From Synaphobranchus kaupii (Eukaryota > Chordata > Actinopteri > Anguilliformes > Synaphobranchidae): a stretch of 64,000 nucleotides of DNA. The notes below the pieces were generated by a model. The model searched no databases. It was not told the DNA's origin and saw nothing but the letters and a program-made list of their open reading frames with translations. Made by a program: the position numbers and the translations under genes. Where the stretch lies: the NCBI GenBank assembly GCA_029718625.1, contig CM056380.1:110986302-111050301 (forward strand), written 5' to 3'. This document shows positions 33,801 to 44,941 of the stretch, one piece after another. How positions within the stretch are numbered: position 1 is the stretch's first letter; each line of letters starts with the position of its first letter.

Positions 33801-34739
33801 CCCAAGAATATCTAAAACTTGACGGGTGGTAGAGCTTTCTCCTACAGAGCGCCACTACTGTGGAACACCCTACCAAAACTTATAAGGGAATCAGACACTG
33901 TCTCAATATTTAAGTCTAGATTAAAAACGCACCTCTATGATCAGGCTTATAATGAGCTATAGTCTGGAGACAGGACCAGAGAAGCATTTAGCCATAGAGT
34001 AATGTGGGGTGGCATCCTTTCCTTACTGTCACCTGTCAACAGCTGTGACCCCATCTTCCTGGGCTGGCTCTTGATAGGTGGGTAGGATTGTTTTCCCTCT
34101 CATGACTGCATGGTTCCTCAAACTCTGTCCTCATAGCTATGCAGCCATAGATTACTCCTGGCGGGGGCACCTGTCCAACCCTCCCACCCCTTCCCCACCC
34201 CCCACCCCTCCCCCACCCCCCACCCCTCCAGTTGGTGCTCCTGCTACTCTATTACACTTCCCCTAACTGTTTTCTCTCTCTTTTTTTTTTTACATTCTGC
34301 CGGCGGGGCATATGCCCCGCATCTCGAGAGTTGCTGTCCGGCTTCCTGTCCGTTGCCGCTTGCCCCTCCCTCCTTACCACCGCTGCCAGCTGCTCCTGCC
34401 GCCATCGGCGCTCGGTTCCCCACCATCACTGCCGCCACATCTGGACTGTGATCTAGCTGCTGCAAATTGTAGTATCATGGACATTGGCTGTTTTGACCAT
34501 GTTGGTCCTTAAGCCCTAGACCCTGAGCCGACCAGAGGAGGATGGGTTCCCCCATTGAGTCTGGTTCCTTCCAAGGTTTCTTCCTAGTTACACCAGGGAG
34601 TTTTTCCTTGCCACTGTCGCCTTTGGCTTGCTCTTGTGGGGAGTTTAGGCTGGGTTTTGCTGTTTTGCTGTGAAGTGCATTGTGACAACTTGTTGTGAAA
34701 TGCGCTATATAAATAAATATTGATTGATTGATTGATTGA
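30803..34739 (+). mobile_element. Nearly full-length L2-like LINE retrotransposon
   Basis: Encodes an AP-type endonuclease followed by reverse transcriptase and a C-terminal region. The 3' UTR is about 0.78 kb, with a C-rich stretch (34165-34232) and the conserved L2-type tail (ttccttccaaggtttcttcc, gcgctatataaataaatat), ending in a (TGAT)n repeat at 34723-34739. L2-clade assignment rests on [19 protein letters not shown] and the tail. It lies within the block that splits the satellite. Confidence 0.85.
30805..33962 (+). pseudogene. LINE ORF2-type polyprotein with one stop and one frameshift
   Basis: Endonuclease motifs in order: IGLLNVRSL, LCLTETWL, GRGGGIAAIY, VYRPPGP, VGDFNIHVD and SDHFLITF. 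An in-frame TAA at 32518-32520 interrupts QHM*KIINTS, and the same frame then continues through [52 protein letters not shown] and the catalytic YADD at 33115-33126. Near 33818 (KT then tga) the frame shifts and GGRAFSYRAPLLWNTLPKLI runs on to the stop at 33960-33962. The frame has no usable ATG at its 5' edge (position 30805 is GTG); an ATG lies about 25 nt downstream. Only two lesions in about 1,050 codons implies recent loss or residual sequence error. Confidence 0.85.
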
Positions 34740-35935
34740 GTAAATAGAATGGTTTTGACTGAAAAAAGTTCAAAACCTTGTCCAGTGAATGTTGCATTTA
34801 TTGTTTTTAAAATAGCCTAGGCTACAGCGGATTCACTGTGCATAAGGTTTTGTCTATAGCCTACGGTTAAAAAATGGAGATAAATGTCACCATGTTAACT
34901 GAATATGAACCTTATTCTTCGTCCTTCATATTTTTTAAATTACAGTGACAAGGTTTCCATACTCTCAGCTTATTAAAACCCCACTGATTTCACCTGTTAT
35001 TCCATAACTGAACAAAACTATTTTAAAGAGACTAGTCTAATTAGAAACAAAAACAAATTTGCAGCACGTCTTTACACAATTATTTAAATTTTAATGCCAT
35101 TCTCTGCATGTGCGCTTTCACTTAATGCAGGAACAGGTCTGGTTCACCTGCTGCAAATCGCACTTTTCAGTCTTCCTGGGAAAGTGGACTTGTTTTAAAG
35201 CATTAAGCTACCACAGATTAGTCACATTTCCATAAGCAGGATATTATAAAACAAGGTAAAATATACGTGAACTTATGGGTTCCCAACCTGACGGCTTTAG
35301 TGTAATTAGTGTCATCATTAAGGCAAAATAATGGTATTTATGTTATTAATCAATATTAGAATATAATAATGAACTTCGGATGAAGCTTGAACTTCGAGAA
35401 CGCCATGAGAACAGCCTCATGGAATTGATGTTTGACAATGCTTCATTGTATAATCAAATTAAATTTGTTAAACAAGCAGGCTAATTTGGCGTTTTCGGAG
35501 GTGAGACGGAAGCCATATTCTGGTAGCTTATTCTCAGTTGTTGCAGGTGCTTTTAACTAAATTTAACCGCGTATATTTTGTAAAATAACAGCACTGTCGG
35601 GAATTACCGGGAACCTGTGTCGGTGTTAAACCCTAATGTTAAAGATTATTATTGTGGATATCAAAACGCGTCATAATGGTTAGTCGGAATAATATTGATC
35701 ATGCTATTGATGCATATAGCCTATTCCTTGCTCGCACTACACACGCACAAGCATGTCTGTTTCGCCATCATATAAGCAATCTGCCAAGGTGGAAAAGCAG
35801 GCTTTTAAAGGGAATGACATTTTGATTGGTTTGTTGCATCCTATGCCCAAGACACCTATAATTAATAGAGGCTAAGTTCAGCCCATTAGCACCTTGCGCC
35901 TGACTTAGCTCTCAAATAATTCGCCGTCTAACTAG
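34740..35935. other. Right part of the block interrupting the satellite
   Basis: AT-rich non-coding sequence. No terminal repeat matching 28879 was recognised. Satellite resumes at about 35936 (acattattgcctatccatct), continuing the monomer broken at 28878. Confidence 0.4.
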
Positions 35936-36266
35936 CAAAAACATTATTGCCTATCCATCTGAATAAGAAAATTGGATATTTAGAATGTCATTTTTTCACT
36001 TTTTGAACATAACATTATAGTCATGTATTTTGCTGACTTTTGCACTGAAACAAATATTATATAATGCATGTTTTGATACATGTTTTTTATTAATTTACTT
36101 CACTGTGGTTGTTGAATACACATGCTTTCCTCCATCTGAATAAAAAAAATTCTATGTTCAGAATTGTGTCAGTGATTCACTTTTGGGACATCAAAAAGGG
36201 ACTTATATATTTTGCTGATATTTCACTGTAACAGCTTTTGCATAAGAAATAATGTCTTCAAACACT
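35936..36266 (+). repeat. Diverged satellite tract 2
   Basis: About two monomers of the 180-bp family, aligned with 37.2-38.7 kb copies (catctgaataagaaaattg, attttgctga, gttgttgaatacac). Confidence 0.8.
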
Positions 36267-37164
36267 TGTGATAGAAAAATTATTAGTTGTGCTAACAATA
36301 ACTAAACTATAGTAAATGACACGCAGATGGGGGTAGGTACAAAAACCACCCCCACATAGCATGTTTCTCTCTGTCTCACATCTGCACCACATTCCATTAG
36401 GGATGTATCCAAACACACCTTTCCTCCTTAGCAGCAGCTTGTTTACGGCCGCTATGTTTACAATCCTTAGATAACCCCTGCCCCAGGCCTCGAAGCTACA
36501 GACCTTTGAGAAGCGGAGAACATCTCCGTTTCAGATTGGAATGTCAGTGCACGGCGTGGTAAAAGGAGAGCACATTGAATCATATAAACACATATGGAAT
36601 ACTTAAAAACACACACATTGATATTTTGAGCTGTTAGCCATGCATTTATTATTATGAAAACTTATTCTTATATTTTTATATACTAGATAAAATATAACCT
36701 TAACTTTGATGCATGCTACTGGGTACCTTTTAAATCTAACTGGTCTACTTATAGATACGTAAAAGCTCTTTATATTAAAGAATATATTTTTAATACATAT
36801 ACATGAACATATATGGTGTAAAAACAATAGTTAAAAAAGTAAATTTTTCCACATTCCTTTTTTGAAACTTCTGTCTTAACTTTCCCCCTCGGCGAGATAA
36901 GGCGGAGTCAACTGACAAGTGACCAGAGAATTTGAATTATGTGAAACAACCTCCCTGCATGAGTGGAAAAGTACTGAGAAGGGTGAAAGGGGTGTATATG
37001 ACCTGGTGTTGAATGTTGCCTGAGGAGACACTTCTCTGGTGCTCTGTGTAGAGCATTCAAGCAAGGCTCTCCTATTTGATCAAATAAATTTGGATTTTGA
37101 CCTGACGAACATTGACTTGAAAATGATTTTGTCTCCATTGATGACTAAGAGAAATTCCACAACA
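36267..37164 (+). mobile_element. Possible solo LTR inserted in the satellite
   Basis: A 0.9-kb foreign segment between two half-monomers. It starts TGTG and ends CACAACA. Near 36987-37090 it has tatat, a gagacacttctctggtgctc segment and CAAATAAA 78 bp before the end, the layout of an LTR promoter and poly(A) signal. No clean target duplication and no retroviral coding sequence, so the call is tentative. Confidence 0.35.
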
Positions 37165-38770
37165 GACATTTTTATTCATTTATTTCACCATGGTTGTTGA
37201 GTAAACAATATTTCCTATCCATCTGAGTAAGACTATGCATATTTAGAATTTTATCAGTTTTTCACTCTTGGAATATAAGACTATAGTCTCATGTATTGTC
37301 CGGATTTTCTACTGAAACAGATGTTACATAATAAATGTCTTCAAATACCTTTTATATTCATTTATTTCACCATTGTTGTTGAATAAAGTTTATTGCCTAT
37401 CCATCTGAATGAGAAAATTGTATATTTAGAATTGTGTCATTTTTTCAGTTTTTGAACATAAGACTATTGTCTCATGTATTTTGTTGATTTTGTACCAAAA
37501 CAGATATGTAATAAATTTCTTCAAACACCTTTATATTAATTTATTTCACCTTGGTTGTTGAATACACATTATTGCCTATCCATCTGAATATGGAAATTGT
37601 ATATTGAGAATTTTGTCATTTTTTCACTTTTGGGACATAAGACTATAGTCTTATGTATTTTTCTGATTTTGCACTGAAACAAATTTTACATAAATGTCTT
37701 GAAAGATGTTTGTATTAATTTACTTCACTGCGGTTGTTGAATACACTTGCTTGTCTCTCCGTCTGAATAAAGAAATTCCAAGTTTAGAATTTTGGCAATA
37801 ATTCACTTTTGGGACATAAGACTATAGTATCATGTTTTGACTGGATTTTCTACTGAAACAGATATTACATAATAAATATCTTGAAATACCTTTTATATTC
37901 ATTTATTTCACCGTGGTTGTTGAATAAACATTATTGGCTATCCATTTGATTAAGAAAATTGTATATTTAGAATTTTGTCATTTTTTCACTTTTGGGACAT
38001 AAGACTATAGTCTAATGTATTTTGCTGATTTTGCACTGAAACAAATTTTACATAAATGTCTTTATAGATGTTTGTATTAATTTAGTTCACTGCGGTTGTT
38101 GAATACACTTGCATGTCTCTCCATCTGAATAAAAAAATTCCAAGTTTAGAATTTTGGTAATAATTCACTTTTGGGACATAAGACTATAGTCTCATGTTTT
38201 GACCGGATTTTCTACTGAAACAGATATTACATAATAAATATTTTCAAATACCTTTTATATTCATTTATTTCACCGTGGTTGTTGAATAAAGATTAATGGC
38301 TATCCATCTGAATAAGAAAATTGTATATTTAGAATTTTCTAATTTTTTCACTTTTGGGACATAAGGCTATAGTCCTCATGTATTTTGCTGATTTCGCACT
38401 GAAACTCATTTTGCATAAATGTCTAGATCAAGGTTTGTATTAATTTACTTCACTGCGGTTGTTGAATACACTTGCTTGTCTCTCTGTCGGAATAAAAAAA
38501 TTCCAAAGTTTAGAATTTTGGCAGTAATTCACTTTTGGGACATAAGACTATAGTCTCATGTTTTGACCGGATTTTCTACTGAAACAGATATTACATAATA
38601 AATATCTTCAAATACCTTTTATATTCATTTATTTCACTGTGGTTGTTGAATAAACATTATTGGCTATCCATCTGATTAAGAAAATTGTATATTTAGAATT
38701 TTCTAATTTTTTCACTTTTTGGACATAAGACTATAGTCTTATGTTTTTCAATTTTCCCCAAAACACATTT
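37165..38770 (+). repeat. Diverged satellite tract 3
   Basis: Nine or so 170-180-bp monomers of the older type (ttgaataaacattattggct ... gggacataagactatagtct). Alternating subtypes (cttgcttgtctctc versus ttattggctatcc) suggest an old two-monomer repeat. It grades into the homogeneous array at about 38.75 kb. Confidence 0.85.
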
Positions 38771-40153
38771 TAGATTTTTCACATATTTCATTGCAGTTAT
38801 GAAATAAATATAAATTTCTATAGATTGGAATCAAAAAATGGCATTTTAAATTTTTTAACCATTTTGGCCCTTTTTGGACATAAGACTATAGGCTTATGTT
38901 TTTTTCATATTCCCCAAAACACATTTTTCATCATAAATGTCTTAAAACTAATTATTTTTTCACTTATTTCACCGCAGTTATTAGATAAATCTAATTTCCT
39001 ATACATTGGAATCACAAAATAGCATTTTAATTTTTTTTACCATTTTGGCCCTTTTTGGACATAAGACTATAGGCTTATGTTTTTTTCATATTCCCCAAAA
39101 CACATTTTTCATCATAAATGTCTTAAAACTCATTATTTTTCACATATTTCATTGCAGTTATGAAATAAATATAATTTCCTATGGATCGGAATCAAAAAAT
39201 GGCATTTTAAATTTTTTGACCATTTTGGCCCTTTTTGGACATAAGACTATAGGCTTATGTTTTTTTCATATTCCCCAAAACACATTTTTCAACATGAATG
39301 TCTTAAAACTCATTATTTTTCACTTATTTCACCGCAGGTATTAAATACATATAATTTCCTATACATTGGAATAAAAAAATGGCATTTTAATTTTTTTGAC
39401 CATTTTGGCCCTTTTTGGACATAAGACTATAGTCTTATGTTTTTAAATTTTCCCCAAAACACATTTTTGATTATAAATGTCTTAAAACAAATTATTTTTT
39501 CACGTATTTCATCGCAGTTATTAAATAAATATAAATTCCTATAGATCGGAATCAAAAAATGGCATTTCAAATTTTTTGACCATTTTGGCCCTTTTTGGAC
39601 ATAGGACTATAGTCTTATGTTTTTCAATTTTCACCAAAACACATTTTTCATCATAAATGTCTTAAAACTAATTATTTTTCACTTATTTCACCGCAGTTAT
39701 TAGATAAATCTAATTTCCTATACATTGGAATCACAAAATAGCATTTTAATTTTTTTTACCATTTTGGCCCTTTTTGGACATAAGACTATAGGCTTATGTT
39801 TTTTTCATATTCCCCAAAACACATTTTTCATCATAAATGTCTTAAAACTCATTATTTTTCACTTATTTCACCGCAGGTATTAAATAAATATAATTTCCTA
39901 TACATTGGAATAAAAAAATGGCATTTTAAATTTTTTGACCATTTTGGCCCTTTTTGGACATAAGAATATAGTCTTTTGTTTTTTCATATTTCCAAAAAAC
40001 ACATTTTTCATCATAAATGTCTTAAAACTAATTATTTTTCACTTATTTCACCACAGTTATTCAGTAAATAGAATTTCCCATACATTGGAATCAAAAAATG
40101 GCATTTTAATTTTGTTGACATTTTTGGCCCTTTTTGGACGTTGAACTATAATC

Positions 40154-40340
40154 AGCAGCCTTACCACCATGCAATCTGCTGCTGCTGAATGGATGAAGCT
40201 AAGCATGTGTGGGCTTGTTTAGTATTTGGATGGGAGACCTCTTGGGAAAACAAATTTGCTGCTGGAAACTTTGTTGGTGGTCCTGTACGAGGCAGTCTTC
40301 ATTGTAGTCAATTAAACCCCAGTGCAATGATGGGGAATAA
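40154..40340 (+). repeat. 5S-SINE fragment in satellite, copy 1
   Basis: cagcagccttaccaccatgc, gaagctaagcatgtgtgggc, ttggatgggagacc and ccccagtgcaatgatgggga are collinear with the SINE at 3198-5170. The 3' half of the SINE is missing. Confidence 0.85.
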
Positions 40341-41788
40341 ACATATTTTTCAACATGAATGTCTTAAAACTCATTATTTTTCACATACTTCACCGCAGTT
40401 ATTAAATAAATATAATTTCCTATGGATCGGAATTAAAAAATGGCATTTAAAATTATTTTTTCTATACATCGGAATCAAAAAAATTTACATTTTTTGACCA
40501 TTTTGGCCCTTTTGGACATAAGACTATAATCTTATGATTTTTCATATTCCCCAAAACACATTTTTCATCATAAATCTCTTAAAAACTCATTATTTTTCAC
40601 TTATTTCACCGCAGGTATTAGATAAATCTAATTTCCTATACATTGGAATCAAAAAATAGCATTTTAATTTTTTTGACCATTTTGGCCCTTTTTGGACATA
40701 AGACTAGTCTTATGTTTTTTAATTTTCCCCCAAAACACATTTTTGATCATAAATGTCTAAAACTAATTATTTTTCACTTATTTCACCGCAGTTATTAGAT
40801 AAATCTAATTTAACTATACATTGGAATCAAAAAATAGCATTTTAAATTTTTTGACCATTTTGGCCCTTTTTGGACATAAGACTATAGGCTTATGTTTTTT
40901 TTCATATTCCCCAAAACACATTTTTCATCATAAATGTCTTAAAACTCATTATTTTTCACATATTTCATTGCAGTTATGAAATAAATATAATTTCCTATGG
41001 ATCGGAATCAAAAAATGGCATTTTAAATTTTTTGACCATTTTGGCCCTTTTTGGACATAAGACTATAGGCTTATGTTTTTTTCATATTCCCCAAAACACA
41101 TTTTTCAACATGAATGTCTTAAAACTCATTATTTTTCACATACTTCACCGCAGTTATTAAATAAATATAATTTCCTATGGATCGGAATCAAAAAATGGCA
41201 TTTTAAATTTTTTGATCATTTTGGCCCTTTTTGGACATAAGACTATAGTCTTTTGTTTTTTTAATATTCTCCAAAACACATTTTTCATCATAAATGTCTT
41301 AAAACTCATTATTTTTTCACATATTTCATTGCAGTTATTAGATAAATCTAATTTAACTATACATTGGAATCAAAAAATAGCATTTTAAATTTTTTAAACC
41401 ATTATGGCCCTTTTTGGACATAGGACTATAGTCTTATGTTTTTTAATTTTCCCCAAAACACATTTTTCATCATAAATGTCTTAAAACTAATTATTTTTCA
41501 CTTATTTCACCGCAGGTATTAGATAAATCTAATTTCCTATACATTGGAATCAAAAAATAGCTTTTTAATTTTTTTGACCATTTTGGCCCTTTTTGGACAT
41601 AAGACTAGTCTTATGTCTTTACATTTTTCCACAAACACATTTTTCATCATAAATGTCTTGAAACTAATTATTTTTCACTTATTTCACCACAGTTATTCAG
41701 TAAATAGAATTTCCTATACATTGGAATAAAAAAATGGCATTTTAATTTTGTTGACATTTTTGGCCCTTTTTGGACGTTGAACTATAAT

Positions 41789-41975
41789 CAGCAGCCTTAC
41801 CACCATGCAATCTGCTGCTGCTGAATGGATGAAGCTAAGCATGTGTGGGCTTGTTTAGTATTTGGATGGGAGACCTCTTGGGAAAACAAATTTGCTGCTG
41901 GAAACTTTGTTGGTGGTCCTGTACGAGGCAGTCTTCATTGTAGTCAATTAAACCCCAGTGCAATGATGGGGAATA
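41789..41975 (+). repeat. 5S-SINE fragment in satellite, copy 2
   Basis: Same 5' and 3' limits as the copy at 40154, including the junction ttggacgttgaactataat. Confidence 0.85.
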
Positions 41976-42002
41976 AACATATTTTTCAACATGAATGTCT
42001 TA

Positions 42003-42502
42003 NNNNNNNNNNNNNNNNNNNNNNNNNNNNNNNNNNNNNNNNNNNNNNNNNNNNNNNNNNNNNNNNNNNNNNNNNNNNNNNNNNNNNNNNNNNNNNNNNN
42101 NNNNNNNNNNNNNNNNNNNNNNNNNNNNNNNNNNNNNNNNNNNNNNNNNNNNNNNNNNNNNNNNNNNNNNNNNNNNNNNNNNNNNNNNNNNNNNNNNNNN
42201 NNNNNNNNNNNNNNNNNNNNNNNNNNNNNNNNNNNNNNNNNNNNNNNNNNNNNNNNNNNNNNNNNNNNNNNNNNNNNNNNNNNNNNNNNNNNNNNNNNNN
42301 NNNNNNNNNNNNNNNNNNNNNNNNNNNNNNNNNNNNNNNNNNNNNNNNNNNNNNNNNNNNNNNNNNNNNNNNNNNNNNNNNNNNNNNNNNNNNNNNNNNN
42401 NNNNNNNNNNNNNNNNNNNNNNNNNNNNNNNNNNNNNNNNNNNNNNNNNNNNNNNNNNNNNNNNNNNNNNNNNNNNNNNNNNNNNNNNNNNNNNNNNNNN
42501 NN
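42003..42502. other. Assembly gap (500 N) in the satellite
   Basis: Exactly 500 N, so array length here is not known. Confidence 0.99.
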
Positions 42503-42816
42503 AATGTCTTAAAACTAATTATTTTTCACTTATTTCACCGCAGGTATTAGATAAATCTAATTTCCTATACATTGGAATCAAAAAATAGCATTTTAATTTT
42601 TTTGACCATTTTGGCCCTTTTTGGACATAAGACTAGTCTTATGTCTTTACATTTTTCCACAAACACATTTTTCATCATAAATGTCTTAAAACGAATTATT
42701 TTTCACTTATTTCACCACAGTTATTCAGTAAATAGAATTTCCCATACATTGGAATCAAAAAATGGCATTTTAATTTTGTTGACATTTTTGGCCCTTTTTG
42801 GACGTTGAACTATAAT

Positions 42817-43003
42817 CAGCAGCCTTACCACCATGCAATCTGCTGCTGCTGAATGGATGAAGCTAAGCATGTGTGGACTTGTTTAGTATTTGGATGGGAG
42901 ACCTCTTGGGAAAACAAATTTGCTGCTGGAAACTTTGTTGGTGGTCCTGTACGAGGCAGTCTTCATTGTAGTCAATTAAACCCCAGTGCAATGATGGGGA
43001 ATA
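42817..43003 (+). repeat. 5S-SINE fragment in satellite, copy 3
   Basis: Same limits. It carries the variant tgtggacttg shared only with the copy at 48900, its partner in the 6.08-kb duplication. Confidence 0.85.
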
Positions 43004-43148
43004 AACATATTTTTCAACATGAATGTCTTAAAACTCATTATTTTTCACATACTTCACCGCAGTTATTAAATAAATATCATTTCCTATGGATCGGAATCAA
43101 AAAATGGCATTTTAAATTTTTTGACCATTTTGGCCCTTTTTGGACATA

Positions 43149-44941
43149 AGAATATAGTATTTTGTTTTTTCATATTTCCCAAAACACATTTTTCATCATA
43201 AATGTCTTAAAACTCATTATTTTTCACTTATTTCACCGCAGGTATTAAATAAATATAATTTCCTATACATTGGAATAAAAAAATGGCATTTTAAATTTTT
43301 TGAACATTTTGGCCCTTTTTGGACATAAGACTATAATAGTCTTATGTTTTTTAATTTTCCCCAAAACACATTTTTGATCATAATGTCTTAAAACAAATTA
43401 TTTTTTCACGTATTTCATCACAGTTATTAAATAAATATAAATTCCTATACATTGGAATCAAAAAATGGCATTTTAAATTTTTTGACCATTTTGGCCCTTT
43501 TTGGACATAAGACTATATAGTCTTATGTTTTTTAATTGTCCCCAAAACACATTTTTGATCATAAATGTCTAAAACTAATTATTTTTCACTTATTTCACCG
43601 CTGTTATTAGATAAATCTCATTTCCTATACATTGGAATCAAAAAAAGGCATTTTAAATTTTTTAACCATTTTGGCCCTTTTTGGACATAGGACTATAGTC
43701 TTATGTTTTTTAATTTTCCCCAAAACACATTTTTCATCATAAATGTCTTAAAACTAATTATTTTTCACTTATTTCACCGCAGGTATTAGATAAATCTAAT
43801 TTCCTATACATTGGAATCAAAAAATAGCATTTTAATTTTTTGTGACCATTTTGGCCCTTTTTGGACATAAGACTAGTCTTATGTCTTTACATTTTTCCAC
43901 AAACACATTTTTCATCATAAATGTCTTAAAACTAATTATTTTTCACTTATTTCACCACAGTTATTCAGTAAATAGAATTTCCCATACATTGGAATCAAAA
44001 AATGGCATTTTAATTTTTTTGACCATTTTGGCCCTTTTTGGACATAAGACTAGTCTTATGTCTTTACATTTTTCCACAAACACATTTTTCATCATAAATG
44101 TCTTAAAACTAATTATTTTTCACTTATTTCACCACAGTTATTCAGTAAATAGAATTTCCCATACATTGGAATCAAAAAATGGCATTTTAATTTTGTTGAC
44201 ATTTTTGGCCCTTTTTGGACATAAGAATGTAGTCTTTTGTTTTTTCATATTTCCCAAAACACATTTTTCATCATAAATGTCTTAAAACTAATTATTTTTC
44301 ACTTATTTCACCGCAGTTATTAGATAAATCTCATTTCCTATACATTGGAATCAAAAAATGGCATTTTAAATTTTTTGACCATTTTGGCCCTTTTTGGATA
44401 TAAGACTATATTCTTATGTTTTTTAATTTTCCCCAAAACACATTTTTGATCATAAATGTCTAAAACTAATTATTTTTCACTTATTTCACCGCAGTTATTA
44501 GATAAATCTAATTTAACTATACATTGGAATCAAAAAATAGCATTTTAAATTTTTTGACCATTTTGGCCCTTTTTGGACATAAGACTATAGGCTTATGTTT
44601 TTTTCATATTCCCCAAAACACATTTTTCATCATAAATGTCTTAAAACTCATTATTTTTCACATATTTCATTGCAGTTATGAAATAAATATAATTTCCTAT
44701 GGATCGGAATCAAAAAATGGCATTTTAAATTTTTTGACCATTTTGGCCCTTTTTGGACATAAGACTATAGGCTTATGTTTTTTTCATATTCCCCAAAACA
44801 CATTTTTCAACATGAATGTCTTAAAACTTATTATTTTTCACATACTTCACCGCAGTTATTAAATAAATATAATTTCCTATGGATCGGAATCAAAAAATGG
44901 CATTTTAAATTTTTTGACCATTTTGGCCCTTTTTGGACATA
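43149..44941 (+). repeat. Ten-monomer higher-order unit (~1.79 kb), type 1
   Basis: The order of monomer variants (gactataatagtc, gactatatagtc, ttgtgaccattttgg, gactagtc, gaatgtagtc, gatataag...) repeats at +1,793 bp (44942-46730, which carries the variant gactagtattatg) and again in part at about +3,948 bp. Confidence 0.8.

Noticed and set aside
34244..34512. Short Pro/Ala-rich frames near 34.2-34.5 kb
   Set aside because: They fall in the LINE 3' UTR, next to a C-rich simple stretch.
40154..40340. Functional 5S rRNA genes in the satellite
   Set aside because: Only the 3' half of 5S is recognisable, with substitutions (aagcatgtgtgggc), and it continues into SINE body. These are SINE remnants.
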